The translations under genes and the position numbers were made by a program. 64,000 nucleotides of DNA from Paludibacteraceae bacterium. GTDB taxonomy: Bacteria; Bacteroidota; Bacteroidia; Bacteroidales; Paludibacteraceae. The stretch is from the NCBI GenBank assembly GCA_024401475.1, contig JAKSKZ010000012.1, positions 1 through 64,000 of the forward strand, read 5' to 3'. A model generated the notes under the pieces. That model was not told the origin of the DNA, searched no databases, and worked only from the letters and a program-made list of their open reading frames with translations. How positions within the stretch are numbered: the first letter of the stretch is position 1; each line of letters opens with the position of its first letter. Shown piece after piece: positions 1-8,648 of the stretch.

Positions 1-299
<299 letters not shown>

Positions 300-1496
300 T
301 TAGTAAATCATCCCGACCAACCAAATAGGCAGCTTCTTCCCGATAGGGTATTCCATCGAATCGGCTAATATGTAGGAGTTGGGAAGATCTGCGATTTGTT
401 GGAACGATTTGTCTGAACCGCCCACCTCGAAGGTGATGGTTCCGTCGATTTTGAAATCTCCAGCCTCCTTGCCGTATTCTACGGTATGTTTCACGGACAG
501 TTGGTTGACCACAAAACACTCTCGTATTGTTCCGATGACTTTGTTTTGAGTCAATGCGTTCAGAATGTTTGTGTTGTGCATGAAGATTTTGTCAGGCTTC
601 TGCATCTTCGTGACTGATTTGTTGTCCGTATAGATTAGATGGAGAAGTTCTGCTCGGCTCATACTGTTTAGGTAGGACAATACCGTTGTTTTGTTGAGCT
701 CTAGATAAGCTGCCAGTTTTGAAATGTTGACTTCGTAAGGAACATTGTTTGCAAGAAACAGCAGCATTGCCTTTATTTTTCTTGTGTAGGCTGCATCAAT
801 ACCGCAGAATTGTGTCATCTCTTGATCGATGATGAAGTTTAGTACATTCTCAATTCTACTGTAGTATTGAGTCTCATCGCCATCGTAAAATGGGTAATAA
901 CCGACACGAAGATACTCTTCAAACATCTGTTGTGGACGACATGCCGCGTTTACTCTTTCGCAGATAGCGTCAGGGTTGTTTACTATCTCGTCAAGTGTGG
1001 CAATAGGTAATTGTATGCCTTTGTAGAAATGTAGGAACTCACGAAAGGAGAGCCCTTCCATTGTATAAGAGAGCACTCTACGTGATAGATCTGCATCCGC
1101 ATTGAGGATTTGAATGAGGGATGATCCTGTGAAAGTAATTTTTAGGGAAGGGTAAAGGTCGTTAACCTCCTTCAACTCTTGACTCCAAGTTGGGTATTTA
1201 TGAACTTCATCTAAAAATAGATGCTTGCCGCCCATAAGGTAAAACCTCTCGGACAATTCTAAAATGGAGTGGTTGCTGAAATATATGCTATCCATTACGC
1301 AGTAGAGAGCCTCTCCCGCATTCACACCGTATGTTTTCTTGATGTATTGGCGTATCATGGTTGTTTTCCCTACGCCACGAGAACCTTTAATCCCTACCAA
1401 TGGCTTTTGCCATGCAATAGAGTTGATTTGTTCTCGTACAATGTTCATGTCGACTTGCGATATGTAAAGACGATGTTTCTTGAATAATTGCTCCAT
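300..1496 (-). CDS. AAA family ATPase, DUF4143-type
   Basis: A 398-residue P-loop ATPase. The Walker A motif GSRGVGKTT lies at residues 38-46 and the Walker B motif HLFLDE at about 92-97. The architecture (N-terminal AAA_14-like ATPase, winged-helix middle, C-terminal nuclease-like fold) matches the DUF4143 ATPases common in Bacteroidetes, whose cellular role is not established. In the C-terminal domain the usual E-x-K of a PD-(D/E)XK site reads FEVGG, so that domain is probably not catalytic. The start at 1496 is preceded by AAAGAGGAGC, an unusually good Shine-Dalgarno site for this phylum, and by a well-formed promoter. It appears monocistronic. Confidence 0.8.
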   Translation of the reverse strand: MEQLFKKHRLYISQVDMNIVREQINSIAWQKPLVGIKGSRGVGKTTMIRQYIKKTYGVNAGEALYCVMDSIYFSNHSILELSERFYLMGGKHLFLDEVHKYPTWSQELKEVNDLYPSLKITFTGSSLIQILNADADLSRRVLSYTMEGLSFREFLHFYKGIQLPIATLDEIVNNPDAICERVNAACRPQQMFEEYLRVGYYPFYDGDETQYYSRIENVLNFIIDQEMTQFCGIDAAYTRKIKAMLLFLANNVPYEVNISKLAAYLELNKTTVLSYLNSMSRAELLHLIYTDNKSVTKMQKPDKIFMHNTNILNALTQNKVIGTIRECFVVNQLSVKHTVEYGKEAGDFKIDGTITFEVGGSDKSFQQIADLPNSYILADSMEYPIGKKLPIWLVGMIY

Positions 1497-1523
1497 GCTC
1501 CTCTTTGCTTGTTAATTATGCCG

Positions 1524-1555
1524 CAAAGATATAATCGTTTATTTGGATAACCAAA
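1524..1555 (-). promoter_or_regulatory. Bacteroidetes-type promoter of the AAA ATPase
   Basis: Read on the minus strand there is TTTG (1555-1552), a 20-nt spacer, then TATCTTTG (1531-1524). This matches the Bacteroidetes sigma-ABfr consensus TTTG-N19-21-TAnnTTTG. The ATG lies about 28 nt downstream. Confidence 0.75.
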
Positions 1556-1600
1556 TTCTATTAAAAAAAGGTTGTTGGAATAAGTGAAATAGGTATAAAA

Positions 1601-1690
1601 ATGCTTATTGCGATAAGCGAAATTTTGTAAAAGCGTTTATTGTGATGAGTGAAATTTCATTGGAATCGCTTATTGTGATAAGCGGTTTCA
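1601..1690. repeat. Three-unit imperfect hairpin repeat
   Basis: Three near-copies of GCTTATTGnGATAAGC, each followed by GAAATTT-like sequence, occur at about 1603-1618, 1633-1648 and 1667-1684, spaced about 30-34 bp apart. The outer two are palindromic. A weaker related GAATAAGTGAAAT occurs at about 1577. They lie between the peptidase stop and the ATPase promoter, where they could be operators or transcript-end structures. Confidence 0.6.
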
Positions 1691-1696
1691 ATGAAT

Positions 1697-2416
1697 CTAT
1701 AGTGTTTGTATTAGTTCCTTCACAAAATGTAGAGAATTGTGTAGTTCGTCCAGTTTGGTATATTCATTGCTATGGTGGGCGTTGTAGTAGCCACAACTTA
1801 TATTGCAGACTGCTATTCCCAAACCTCTCATCTTTAGTTCTACCACATCTGTTTTGCCTCCGTTCGTAGGTTGGTAGTGGTATTTGTCGAGGATATGCTG
1901 AGGAACGAAATCTATTGGACAGAGTGGTGTGTCTTTGCCTTGGATGATAAGATCGTTTGCGCCTTTTCGATCTGATTCTAATATGTATCGACAATTGTTG
2001 AAGAATGATAAGTCTGCCACATGTGCGCCGCGGCATCCCGACAAGTCTCCTTTTTTCTCTTCTTCGACAAAGAACACAGCTTTGAGAATGGGAAGCTCAT
2101 GAAGAAGTCGGATGGCTATCCAGATACCATTCTTGTCGTCAGCTCCTAGACCCACTTGTTCTCCCTTCTCGTTGATGGCATATACTAGTCCGTCTGTTTC
2201 AATAATGGAGCGTTGACAAGGTTCGTGAACCTCGTCCATGTGGGCGGCGACGCAAGGGTAATTATCTGCCTTCCCTTTTGTAATGTACATATTGCCGATG
2301 AAGTCTGTTTGGATTTCTAAGTCAACGTCTGCGAGCATCTCCTTAATAAGAGATCGTATCTCAACTTCGTTGCCTGATAGGCTGTTTGTTTTGTAGAGTC
2401 TGAATAATTGTTCCAT
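1697..2416 (-). CDS. M20/M42-like metallopeptidase
   Basis: A 239-residue zinc peptidase-like protein, shorter than typical M20 or M42 enzymes (about 350-400 aa). Candidate metal ligands appear in order: HMDEVH, GADDKNG, a VEEEKKG acidic pair, LESDRKG and a C-terminal NAHHSNE histidine. The predicted role is hydrolysis of short peptides in the cytoplasm; no signal peptide is seen. The start at 2416 (MEQLFRLY) is preferred over an upstream in-frame ATG at 2467 because the latter would overlap the neighbouring channel gene by 20 nt. The gene follows the channel operon closely and may be its last member. The exact peptidase family is not certain. Confidence 0.75.
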   Translation of the reverse strand: MEQLFRLYKTNSLSGNEVEIRSLIKEMLADVDLEIQTDFIGNMYITKGKADNYPCVAAHMDEVHEPCQRSIIETDGLVYAINEKGEQVGLGADDKNGIWIAIRLLHELPILKAVFFVEEEKKGDLSGCRGAHVADLSFFNNCRYILESDRKGANDLIIQGKDTPLCPIDFVPQHILDKYHYQPTNGGKTDVVELKMRGLGIAVCNISCGYYNAHHSNEYTKLDELHNSLHFVKELIQTL

Positions 2417-2447
2417 AATGTTTTCTTTTGAGAGAAGCGGTTGCCGT

Positions 2448-4154
2448 TTATTTGGCATACCCCTCATAACCGATGCCTTTCTTTTTTAGGTCTGGGTCGG
2501 TTCCTGTCGCTTTGTTACCATCGAAATATTTGTTGAACACTTCTCCCATCACTTGCGAAATCTGAACGTGTGCAGGATTCCAAAGGCATTCGCTCCAAGC
2601 AATGCGTATATAGAAACTGTTGAACTTGTCGTTCCCCTCCAGATGTCTGGTGAAGAGTTTCTGATTGCTGGTGTCGTGATATCTTTGTTTGTCACATTGG
2701 ATGTTAAATGCTGTGTTCAGTCTTTCGCTTACCTCTTGATACATCTGCTCGAACAAAGGCACATTGTGGATGGTGATGTTGGGATCGTCGTATGATTCGT
2801 CACCACGTTTTCCCCCGTAGGTAAAGTGCACTTGCGTCGGGTAGGCGGGTTCGTTAGCACCGCTGGCAACAAGAAGTGTGATGAGCCAATGGTCTTCCCT
2901 GTTGACGAGTGACTGTAGGTCGTCCATATAGGATTGGAAGGCGGGGTCTTTTTTTAACTCTTCGGATGGGAGATAGAAGGATTTGTAGGGCCATAATTCT
3001 CCCAATTCTCTGCTGATATAGTTGAATCCTGCTAATTTGGCGAAATAGTAGGCGAAGTGGTAGAAACAAGGATCGACCAAACTGCTTGGCGAGGCGATGG
3101 TGACCTTGGATCCGCGGTCTATGAAATAACCATAGTTCCTATTTAAGGGAAAGTGTTCAACTGCTAATTTGTCTTCCGCTTTCTCGTCGATTGTTCTTGT
3201 GTTTGCAAGATTGACCAATCTAAAATGGTCGGAATGGTCAATGGCATCGAAGATGTCGTCCATACTCATTCGGAGGCGTGCTTGTATGTCTGCGATGGAA
3301 ACGAATTGTGGCGAAACTTGAACCCTCGTGTATCGGTCCATTTTTCTTTCGAAAGCGAGGCGAAGTCGTTTTACATTTTTTTCCGTCTTTTTTTTCTTCT
3401 CTTCCTCTTCCATCGCTTCTGTAAATCCAGCGCCGATCAAGCCGGCAGGAACTGCGAAGATGGCAATGCCGAGAATTCCAATGAGGCAAGCGATAGTGCG
3501 GCCAATTGTAGTAATTGGCTGAAAATCGCCGAAATTTCCAGGGTCTCCAATGTATTGCATGAAAGCCCAGGTGACAGATCTCATGCCGTTGTCAAAAACT
3601 TCAGGTTGTGCTTCGTGTTCCGCAAAGAAAAGCACAAAGGAGAGAATGATGGTGGTGATGCCTAAGAATTGCATGGAAATAAACATCTCCTTTCCTTTGC
3701 TGCTGATGGCCGTGGTCAAGAGTCGGTATGACTTCATGAAACGGAAAATTCTCAAAAGCCTTGCCACACGAATCGCCTTCAACGCATCCAATGGAAGCGG
3801 TATGAAGAAATTGATATAGTAGGAGTAGGTGGAGACGAAGTCGATGAGGCCGTAGAAGGAGAGGCAATATTTCACGCGTCCCCAGAAGCCTTTGTACTTA
3901 GGTTCTAAAATGTCTATCGTCCAGATGCGCAGGCTTACCTCGATGGTGAAGAGAATAGTGGTGACAATGTCGATGGCATCGAGTACGGTCCCGTATTTCT
4001 CATTCACCCCTTCATACGTGGAGAGGAAAATGGCGATGGTACTAATGATGATGATGGCCCAAATGGTGTAGTCCACATGGTTCTTCCAAACTACGGTCTT
4101 TGTGTTGTCGTCAAAGACTAATGAGAGTTTTGGCTTTATTTCTTGAAGTTCCAT
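2448..4154 (-). CDS. Voltage-gated-type ion channel, atypical pore (paralogue 1)
   Basis: A 568-residue protein with a six-helix voltage-gated channel core in residues 25-250 and a soluble C-terminal half of about 310 residues with no recognised domain. The S4 sensor has regularly spaced Arg at 129, 132, 135 and 138. The S6 segment (AIFAVPAGLIGAGF) is potassium-channel-like. Where Kv channels have TVGYGD this protein has YIGDPGNFGDF (201-211), so ion selectivity cannot be assumed. An acidic-then-lysine run (EEEEKKKK) follows S6. It lies 4 nt after the paralogue at 4159-5946 and shares an almost identical N-terminal coding stretch with it. Confidence 0.85.
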   Translation of the reverse strand: MELQEIKPKLSLVFDDNTKTVVWKNHVDYTIWAIIIISTIAIFLSTYEGVNEKYGTVLDAIDIVTTILFTIEVSLRIWTIDILEPKYKGFWGRVKYCLSFYGLIDFVSTYSYYINFFIPLPLDALKAIRVARLLRIFRFMKSYRLLTTAISSKGKEMFISMQFLGITTIILSFVLFFAEHEAQPEVFDNGMRSVTWAFMQYIGDPGNFGDFQPITTIGRTIACLIGILGIAIFAVPAGLIGAGFTEAMEEEEKKKKTEKNVKRLRLAFERKMDRYTRVQVSPQFVSIADIQARLRMSMDDIFDAIDHSDHFRLVNLANTRTIDEKAEDKLAVEHFPLNRNYGYFIDRGSKVTIASPSSLVDPCFYHFAYYFAKLAGFNYISRELGELWPYKSFYLPSEELKKDPAFQSYMDDLQSLVNREDHWLITLLVASGANEPAYPTQVHFTYGGKRGDESYDDPNITIHNVPLFEQMYQEVSERLNTAFNIQCDKQRYHDTSNQKLFTRHLEGNDKFNSFYIRIAWSECLWNPAHVQISQVMGEVFNKYFDGNKATGTDPDLKKKGIGYEGYAK

Positions 4155-4158
4155 CTGT

Positions 4159-5946
4159 TTATCTGTCTTTATATATGCTATTTACCTCTTCATAAAATTG
4201 AAATCCGTAGTCTGTTCCCGAGAGACGATTTACTTTTTGAAGGTCTTCCGAAGGTGTCAAAGGGTAGTTTTGTGGGGCGAATTGTTTGTTGATGGCATTG
4301 GCCAGTATAATGGCGGTGGCTATGTTGTATTTACTCCATGTTAGGACTGAACAAGCTATTCTAAGGCAGAACGAACTTGAGTTGTTTCCTAAGTGATAAC
4401 CCATATATTTGTTCCTGATTAGTGCACCATATTGTTGAACATCAGTCTTGTAGTTGTATTTTGCTTGGATTTCTTCGGAAAATTCATGATACATCTTGTC
4501 AAATTTTTCGATGTCTCTTTCTTGCAAAGACAAGCCGTCGCAGGCGTAATTTGGTTTGCCGTCTGGGTTTTTCCCGTGACCAATCTGAAAATGGAATTGT
4601 GTTGGGAGGTCTGAAGTGTCTGTAATTCTTGCATCTGAAGCAATAACAGCGATGACGATACTGTTTTCTCGATTGGATAATTTACGGATGTCATCAAGGA
4701 AAATACTGACTCTGTCGTCCAAATAGTGCGGCTTCCCGTTGATTTCTTCTTTCTCAATATTTAGATAGGAGGTCATCCTGACGGGGTTGACGTCGTACTC
4801 TTTGCTGACATAGTTGAATTTGCCCAATTTCGCCAGAAAAAAACAAAAGTTTCCACCGCTTGGCTCTGTGGCAGAGGTGGTGGCTACAATTGTGATGTTC
4901 GATCCTCTGTCGATACAACAACCATATACTGTGTTTGCGGGGAATGTTTCTACCATAAGTTCCGTATTGGTCGGCTTGTCTGTGGGTTGCGCAGAGGCTA
5001 AGTCTTTAAGACGAAGAATCGGGGATTGTTGCACTGCGTCGATGATGTCATTGGGGGAGACACCCAGTCGGGTTTGTAACCAGTTCAATCTGGTGTAGCG
5101 AGGAACGGGATACAATCGAGTTTCTCTATCGAGTGAGTAGTAAAAACTTGTTAGGATTTTGTGCTCAAGTTCTCTGTTCTTTTTGTTTTTTTCTTCCTCC
5201 TCCATAGCTTCTGTAAAACCTGCTCCAATGAGTCCTGCTGGCACTGCGAAGATAGCGATGCCGAGGATTCCTATGACGCAAGCGATAATGCGACCGATTA
5301 TGGTTATCGGAGGATAATCGCCGAAACCTCCAGGGTCGCCAATATATTGCATGAAAGCCCAGATGACAGGCGTCATGCCGTTAGAGTACACGTCTGGTTG
5401 AGCTTCGTGTTCCGCGAAGAAAAGCACGAAGGATAGGATGATGGTGATGATACTCAAAAATTGCAGGGAAACTAATAGTTCCTCCTTTTTGCTACCGAAA
5501 GCAGTGGTTAGAAGTCGGAATGACTTCATGAAGCGGAAGATACGCAAAAGCCTTGCCACACGAATCGCTTTCAATGCGTCCAACGGAAGCGGAACAAAGA
5601 AATTGATGTAGTAAGAATAGGTGGATACGAAGTCGATAAGGCCGTAGAAGGATAAACAATATTTCACGCGTCCCAAAAAACCGCTGTACTTGGGTTCTAA
5701 AATGTCTATCGTCCAGATGCGCAGGCTTACCTCGATGGTGAAGAGAATAGTGGTGACAATGTCGATGGCATCGAGTACGGTCCCGTATTTCTCATTCACC
5801 CCTTCATACGTGGAGAGGAAAATGGCGATGGTACTAATAATGATGATAGCCCAAATGGTGTAATCCACATGGTTCTTCCAAACTACGGTCTTTGTGTTGT
5901 CGTCAAAGACGAGGGAGAGTCTCTTTTTGAATTCTAAAAGTGTCAT
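4159..5946 (-). CDS. Voltage-gated-type ion channel, atypical pore (paralogue 2)
   Basis: A 595-residue paralogue of the downstream channel. The membrane core is nearly identical through S4 (ALKAIRVARLLRIFRFMKS), while the soluble C-terminal half is strongly diverged, suggesting different cytosolic inputs or partners. The pore reads YIGDPGGFGDY at about 201-211, again without TVGYGD. Seven nucleotides separate it from the BacNav-like gene upstream, so the three channels are almost certainly co-transcribed. Family membership in the voltage-gated ion channel superfamily is clear; heteromer formation by the two paralogues is inference. Confidence 0.85.
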   Translation of the reverse strand: MTLLEFKKRLSLVFDDNTKTVVWKNHVDYTIWAIIIISTIAIFLSTYEGVNEKYGTVLDAIDIVTTILFTIEVSLRIWTIDILEPKYSGFLGRVKYCLSFYGLIDFVSTYSYYINFFVPLPLDALKAIRVARLLRIFRFMKSFRLLTTAFGSKKEELLVSLQFLSIITIILSFVLFFAEHEAQPDVYSNGMTPVIWAFMQYIGDPGGFGDYPPITIIGRIIACVIGILGIAIFAVPAGLIGAGFTEAMEEEEKNKKNRELEHKILTSFYYSLDRETRLYPVPRYTRLNWLQTRLGVSPNDIIDAVQQSPILRLKDLASAQPTDKPTNTELMVETFPANTVYGCCIDRGSNITIVATTSATEPSGGNFCFFLAKLGKFNYVSKEYDVNPVRMTSYLNIEKEEINGKPHYLDDRVSIFLDDIRKLSNRENSIVIAVIASDARITDTSDLPTQFHFQIGHGKNPDGKPNYACDGLSLQERDIEKFDKMYHEFSEEIQAKYNYKTDVQQYGALIRNKYMGYHLGNNSSSFCLRIACSVLTWSKYNIATAIILANAINKQFAPQNYPLTPSEDLQKVNRLSGTDYGFQFYEEVNSIYKDR

Positions 5947-5953
5947 AGTTGTT

Positions 5954-6739
5954 TTAATTCTTATGTTTCTCTTCTAATAGTTTTTTCAAATCTTCGATTT
6001 GTTTTTCCATTCTATCTAATTGTTCTTTTACTTCGTCGTTGTTGTCGCTAACCATAGCATCTACAAACACGGAGTTGATGAATGACATGCCAATGATGCC
6101 ACCCATGATCAGTAGCATACAGAAATAGCCGGTGGCTAACGTCCCCATCAGAGGAGAGGATGCTTCGGCTATCCTGTCTGGAATGTCATACCACCCTTCG
6201 ACCGTGCAAAGTCTGAATACTGAATATACCGAGGTGAGTGGGTTGCCGAAATATTCGGGCGCGATGTCGCCAAAGAGACTACAGTTGATAAGGCTGAATA
6301 TCACTACGATGACGAAGAAACTCAAAAGAACAGCGTAAGACCGATTGATGGCGAGTTTGAAACCTTCAACCACCTTTGAAAAACTTGGAAAGAAATGCAT
6401 TGTTTTGAAAATTCGTAGTATTCTCAAAACTCTGAGTACGAGTAGGATGGATAGATTTATCATATCCAGCGGGAAGAAATATTCAACAATGGAAGGTATG
6501 CTGATGATAACAAGCATTCCGTCTAATTTGTTCCATCCGCTTTGCCAATATTTCTTATTGCCCATGGTATGTATTTTCACCACCATTTCAATTAAGAAGA
6601 ATACGGAACAAGCAAATTCCATGATATTGAGTATGTTCCATTTGTAGTCCCATTCTTGTAAAAAGATGATAAGGGCGTTTAATAAGATGACGCTTAGAAT
6701 GATTTTCTTGTTAAGAAAGATTTTTTTTAGTGTTTCCAT
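5954..6739 (-). CDS. BacNav-like voltage-gated sodium channel
   Basis: A 261-residue single-domain six-helix channel, the usual length for bacterial voltage-gated sodium channels. S4 carries R103, R106, R109 and K112. The pore filter reads TVEGW (179-183), corresponding to TLESW of NaChBac, with the selectivity Glu retained and Ser replaced by Gly. Residues 234-258 form a heptad-like C-terminal coiled coil, as in BacNav tetramers. It heads the minus-strand channel operon. Sodium selectivity is inferred from the Glu in the filter. Confidence 0.9.
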   Translation of the reverse strand: METLKKIFLNKKIILSVILLNALIIFLQEWDYKWNILNIMEFACSVFFLIEMVVKIHTMGNKKYWQSGWNKLDGMLVIISIPSIVEYFFPLDMINLSILLVLRVLRILRIFKTMHFFPSFSKVVEGFKLAINRSYAVLLSFFVIVVIFSLINCSLFGDIAPEYFGNPLTSVYSVFRLCTVEGWYDIPDRIAEASSPLMGTLATGYFCMLLIMGGIIGMSFINSVFVDAMVSDNNDEVKEQLDRMEKQIEDLKKLLEEKHKN

Positions 6740-7331
6740 ATTTGTTTTCTCTTGTTCGTTTTTATTGTTTGATAATATTTATCATGGTAAAAGTAGGGTA
6801 ATTCGATAAAAAAAAATATTCCATTTTGTTCCAAATCTGCCATCGGAAAAATTATTGAGCAATTAATGCGTGATTTTGACATTTACTTTTGGCTCTGTCC
6901 TACTTTACGACTGATAATCTGGCTGGAAGCCACTACTTTCTAATCAAGTGGAAAGCATTGGCTTCCAGCCAATAGGAAGACACCCGCCAAGACCCGAGGC
7001 GTTGCCACGGGTTACTAATAGGATTGGCTTCCAGCCAAACCACTGCTCTGAGAACAATGTGGTTACTGCATTGTTGATTTGGTATGTAGCAATCTTTTTG
7101 TTACAAAAATCAGTCATAAACAGGACAGAGCCTTATTCAAATAAAAAACTCGAAAATGAGTGCCTTGGGTCATATTATGTTCTACAACATTGTTTTGCAA
7201 GTGTTTTTTGTTGAGGCAAGTGTAATTTGCTTCTTTTTCTTGAAAAAGGAATGAAATGGAATTTTAAAAGAAGTGAAAAAAATAGAATTTCGTCATGCTA
7301 TTTAGTAATAACAATTAAATCTATTGAAAAT
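6740..7331. other. Intergenic region with inverted repeats
   Basis: No gene is supported here. The right part is the leader of the plus-strand gene at 7332 and the left part the leader of the sodium channel gene. The middle carries three copies of a 12-15 bp palindromic element described separately. Short open frames in this stretch have no family features. Confidence 0.6.
6919..7038. repeat. TTGGCTTCCAGCCAA palindromic repeats
   Basis: CTGGCTGGAAGCCA occurs at 6919-6932 and TTGGCTTCCAGCCAA at 6959-6973 and 7025-7039. Each is self-complementary and the copies are inverted relative to each other. Between them is GACCCGAGGCGTTGCCACGGGT (about 6992-7012), itself an imperfect stem. The arrangement resembles REP/BIME-type elements or the ends of a small non-autonomous element. 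Confidence 0.6.
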
Positions 7332-7628
7332 ATGGCAGAATTAAACGTGACGAAACAAATGAGAGTTGAAACTCTACAAAAGGCATTTAATCGCAGATTT
7401 GGAGCTACTTTAAGAGTTTATAAAGGACAACATTTTGCAGATAAGGACATTCAGTTGGGCGAGTTGTCAGATAATGCTTCTGGCACAATCATTTGTAAAA
7501 GAGGATTGATAGTGGAGGATTTTGAAAAGGCTTTCTTCGCAAAGTTTGGCGTGAAAGTGCAAGTTGCAACTCCTGATAATTCAGCCTTGTCTAAGAACAA
7601 CGTCACTTTGGTGACTGCTGGCAAATAA
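7332..7628 (+). CDS. Small conserved-looking protein, paralogue of the next gene
   Basis: A 98-residue protein without signal peptide or membrane helix. It shares the plan of the gene at 7673: a short helix (QKAFNRRF), the motif GATLRVYKG, FAD-D, a central FEKAFFAKFG helix, then VQVATPDNSALS and an LVTAGK tail. I recall similar proteins of unknown function in other bacteria but cannot name a family. The start MAELNV is chosen because it matches the paralogue's start; an upstream in-frame ATG at 7227 would add an implausible leader. It is the first gene of a plus-strand series of small proteins. Confidence 0.65.
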   Translation: MAELNVTKQMRVETLQKAFNRRFGATLRVYKGQHFADKDIQLGELSDNASGTIICKRGLIVEDFEKAFFAKFGVKVQVATPDNSALSKNNVTLVTAGK

Positions 7629-7672
7629 AAACGGGAATATCATTTAATTTATAAACATAAAAAATTAATACT

Positions 7673-7978
7673 ATGGCAGATATCACATTTTCAGGCAATA
7701 AGAAAGTAAAGAGCCTTTGCAAAGAGTTTAAGGAAGCATACGGAGCAACACTTCGAGTATATAACGGCAAGAGATTCGCAGATCCAGATGCAACATTGGC
7801 ATCACTTCGAGCAGAAGGCAAGAAGGGCGGCGAGGTGAAGATCAACGGCAAAATGTTGGTGGGCAACTTCGAGAAGAAGATCATGGAGGAGTTCGGCATC
7901 ACCATCCAAGTGGCAAAGCCAGACGACAGTGGCTTGTCAGACAACAGCATCACAATCTCGGCTGCTGGCAAGGAGTAA
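7673..7978 (+). CDS. Small conserved-looking protein, paralogue of the previous gene
   Basis: A 101-residue paralogue of the gene at 7332. It has the GATLRVYNG motif, FADPD, a FEKKIMEEFG helix and a VAKPDDSGLSDN loop ending in AAGKE. The alternation of predicted strands around one helix suggests a compact alpha/beta domain. Codon use is more G/C-rich and uniform (repeated AAG, GGC) than in the first copy, suggesting higher expression. The 44-nt gap between the two implies co-transcription. Function unknown. Confidence 0.7.
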   Translation: MADITFSGNKKVKSLCKEFKEAYGATLRVYNGKRFADPDATLASLRAEGKKGGEVKINGKMLVGNFEKKIMEEFGITIQVAKPDDSGLSDNSITISAAGKE

Positions 7979-7995
7979 GAAGTAATAAACTATAA

Positions 7996-8034
7996 CAATC
8001 GGTGCGATGACATCAACTGACATCGCACCGATTG
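7996..8034. terminator. Perfect 14-bp stem-loop after the small paralogues
   Basis: CAATCGGTGCGATG (7996-8009) pairs perfectly with CATCGCACCGATTG (8021-8034) around an 11-nt loop. No U-tract follows on the plus strand, so it may be a transcript-stabilising or partial-attenuation stem separating the two small paralogues from the following operon. Confidence 0.6.
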
Positions 8035-8061
8035 AGTGATTATTAGAAAAAATAATTTACT

Positions 8062-8196
8062 ATGGCAATAAAGAAGACCAAGAGCGGTACGGTTGATAAG
8101 CGTACTAAAGAAGGAAAGGCTGTTGCGGCGAGAATGGCAAAGGCTCGTGCTGAAAAAAATAGTTTGAAAAATCGCATTAAAAGATTGTTCTCATAA
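8062..8196 (+). CDS. 44-residue basic protein
   Basis: A very short open frame starting MAIKKTKSG and ending KRLFS. About a third of its residues are Lys or Arg. It shares the core RTKEGKA-x-A-x-RMAKARA-x-K with the basic protein at 8649, which makes it much more likely to be real than an isolated short frame. The repeated pattern and charge suggest nucleic-acid or acidic-partner binding; this is inference. It lies 16 nt upstream of the TerB-like gene. Confidence 0.65.
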   Translation: MAIKKTKSGTVDKRTKEGKAVAARMAKARAEKNSLKNRIKRLFS

Positions 8197-8212
8197 TCTA
8201 ACTGGTTACAAT

Positions 8213-8626
8213 ATGAAGACTAACATTAAAGATATAGCAAATATTTTGGCAGCCGCTATTTGGGCTGATGGAGTATATGACGAGGCGGAGGAAATCGCAT
8301 TGTATGAGATTCAAGACGCTTTGGAATTGGATAAGGCTGAGTTTGAAAAGGAAATGGAAGCGGCTCTTGATAGATTTGAGGATGCTTCTGAGGATCAAGC
8401 AAACGAAATTTTGCAAGCTTCTGCGGATGCTGTTGACGATAATGAAGTTGGTATCGTCTATGAAGCGGCTATGCAGGTTGTGTTGGCTGACGGCGTTTTG
8501 AAGCACGATGAGGTAGAGACTCTCTTGGTCATCTCTGATATGCTTGGCATCGCCGATGCCGATGCTGTCCTTTTGTTGGCAGATATGCTAAAGAGTGATG
8601 AGGATGTTACTGTAGAAGTTGATTAA
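8213..8626 (+). CDS. TerB-like acidic helical protein
   Basis: A 137-residue strongly acidic all-helical protein. Two TerB-type metal-binding segments are visible: ADGVYDEAEEIAL (about 18-30) and ADGVLKHDEVETLL (about 92-105). TerB-domain proteins occur in tellurite-resistance-type and membrane-associated stress or phage-defence gene sets. Here it sits between two short basic proteins, and the charge complementarity suggests direct binding, which is inference. A second TerB-like gene lies at 13442-13828. Confidence 0.75.
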   Translation: MKTNIKDIANILAAAIWADGVYDEAEEIALYEIQDALELDKAEFEKEMEAALDRFEDASEDQANEILQASADAVDDNEVGIVYEAAMQVVLADGVLKHDEVETLLVISDMLGIADADAVLLLADMLKSDEDVTVEVD

Positions 8627-8648
8627 TGACCCCTTAAAAGTTAGGATT

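Noticed and set aside
2553..3665. Plus-strand open frames across the channel genes
   Set aside because: They are opposite the coding strand of the channels and encode low-complexity Ser/Phe runs without motifs.
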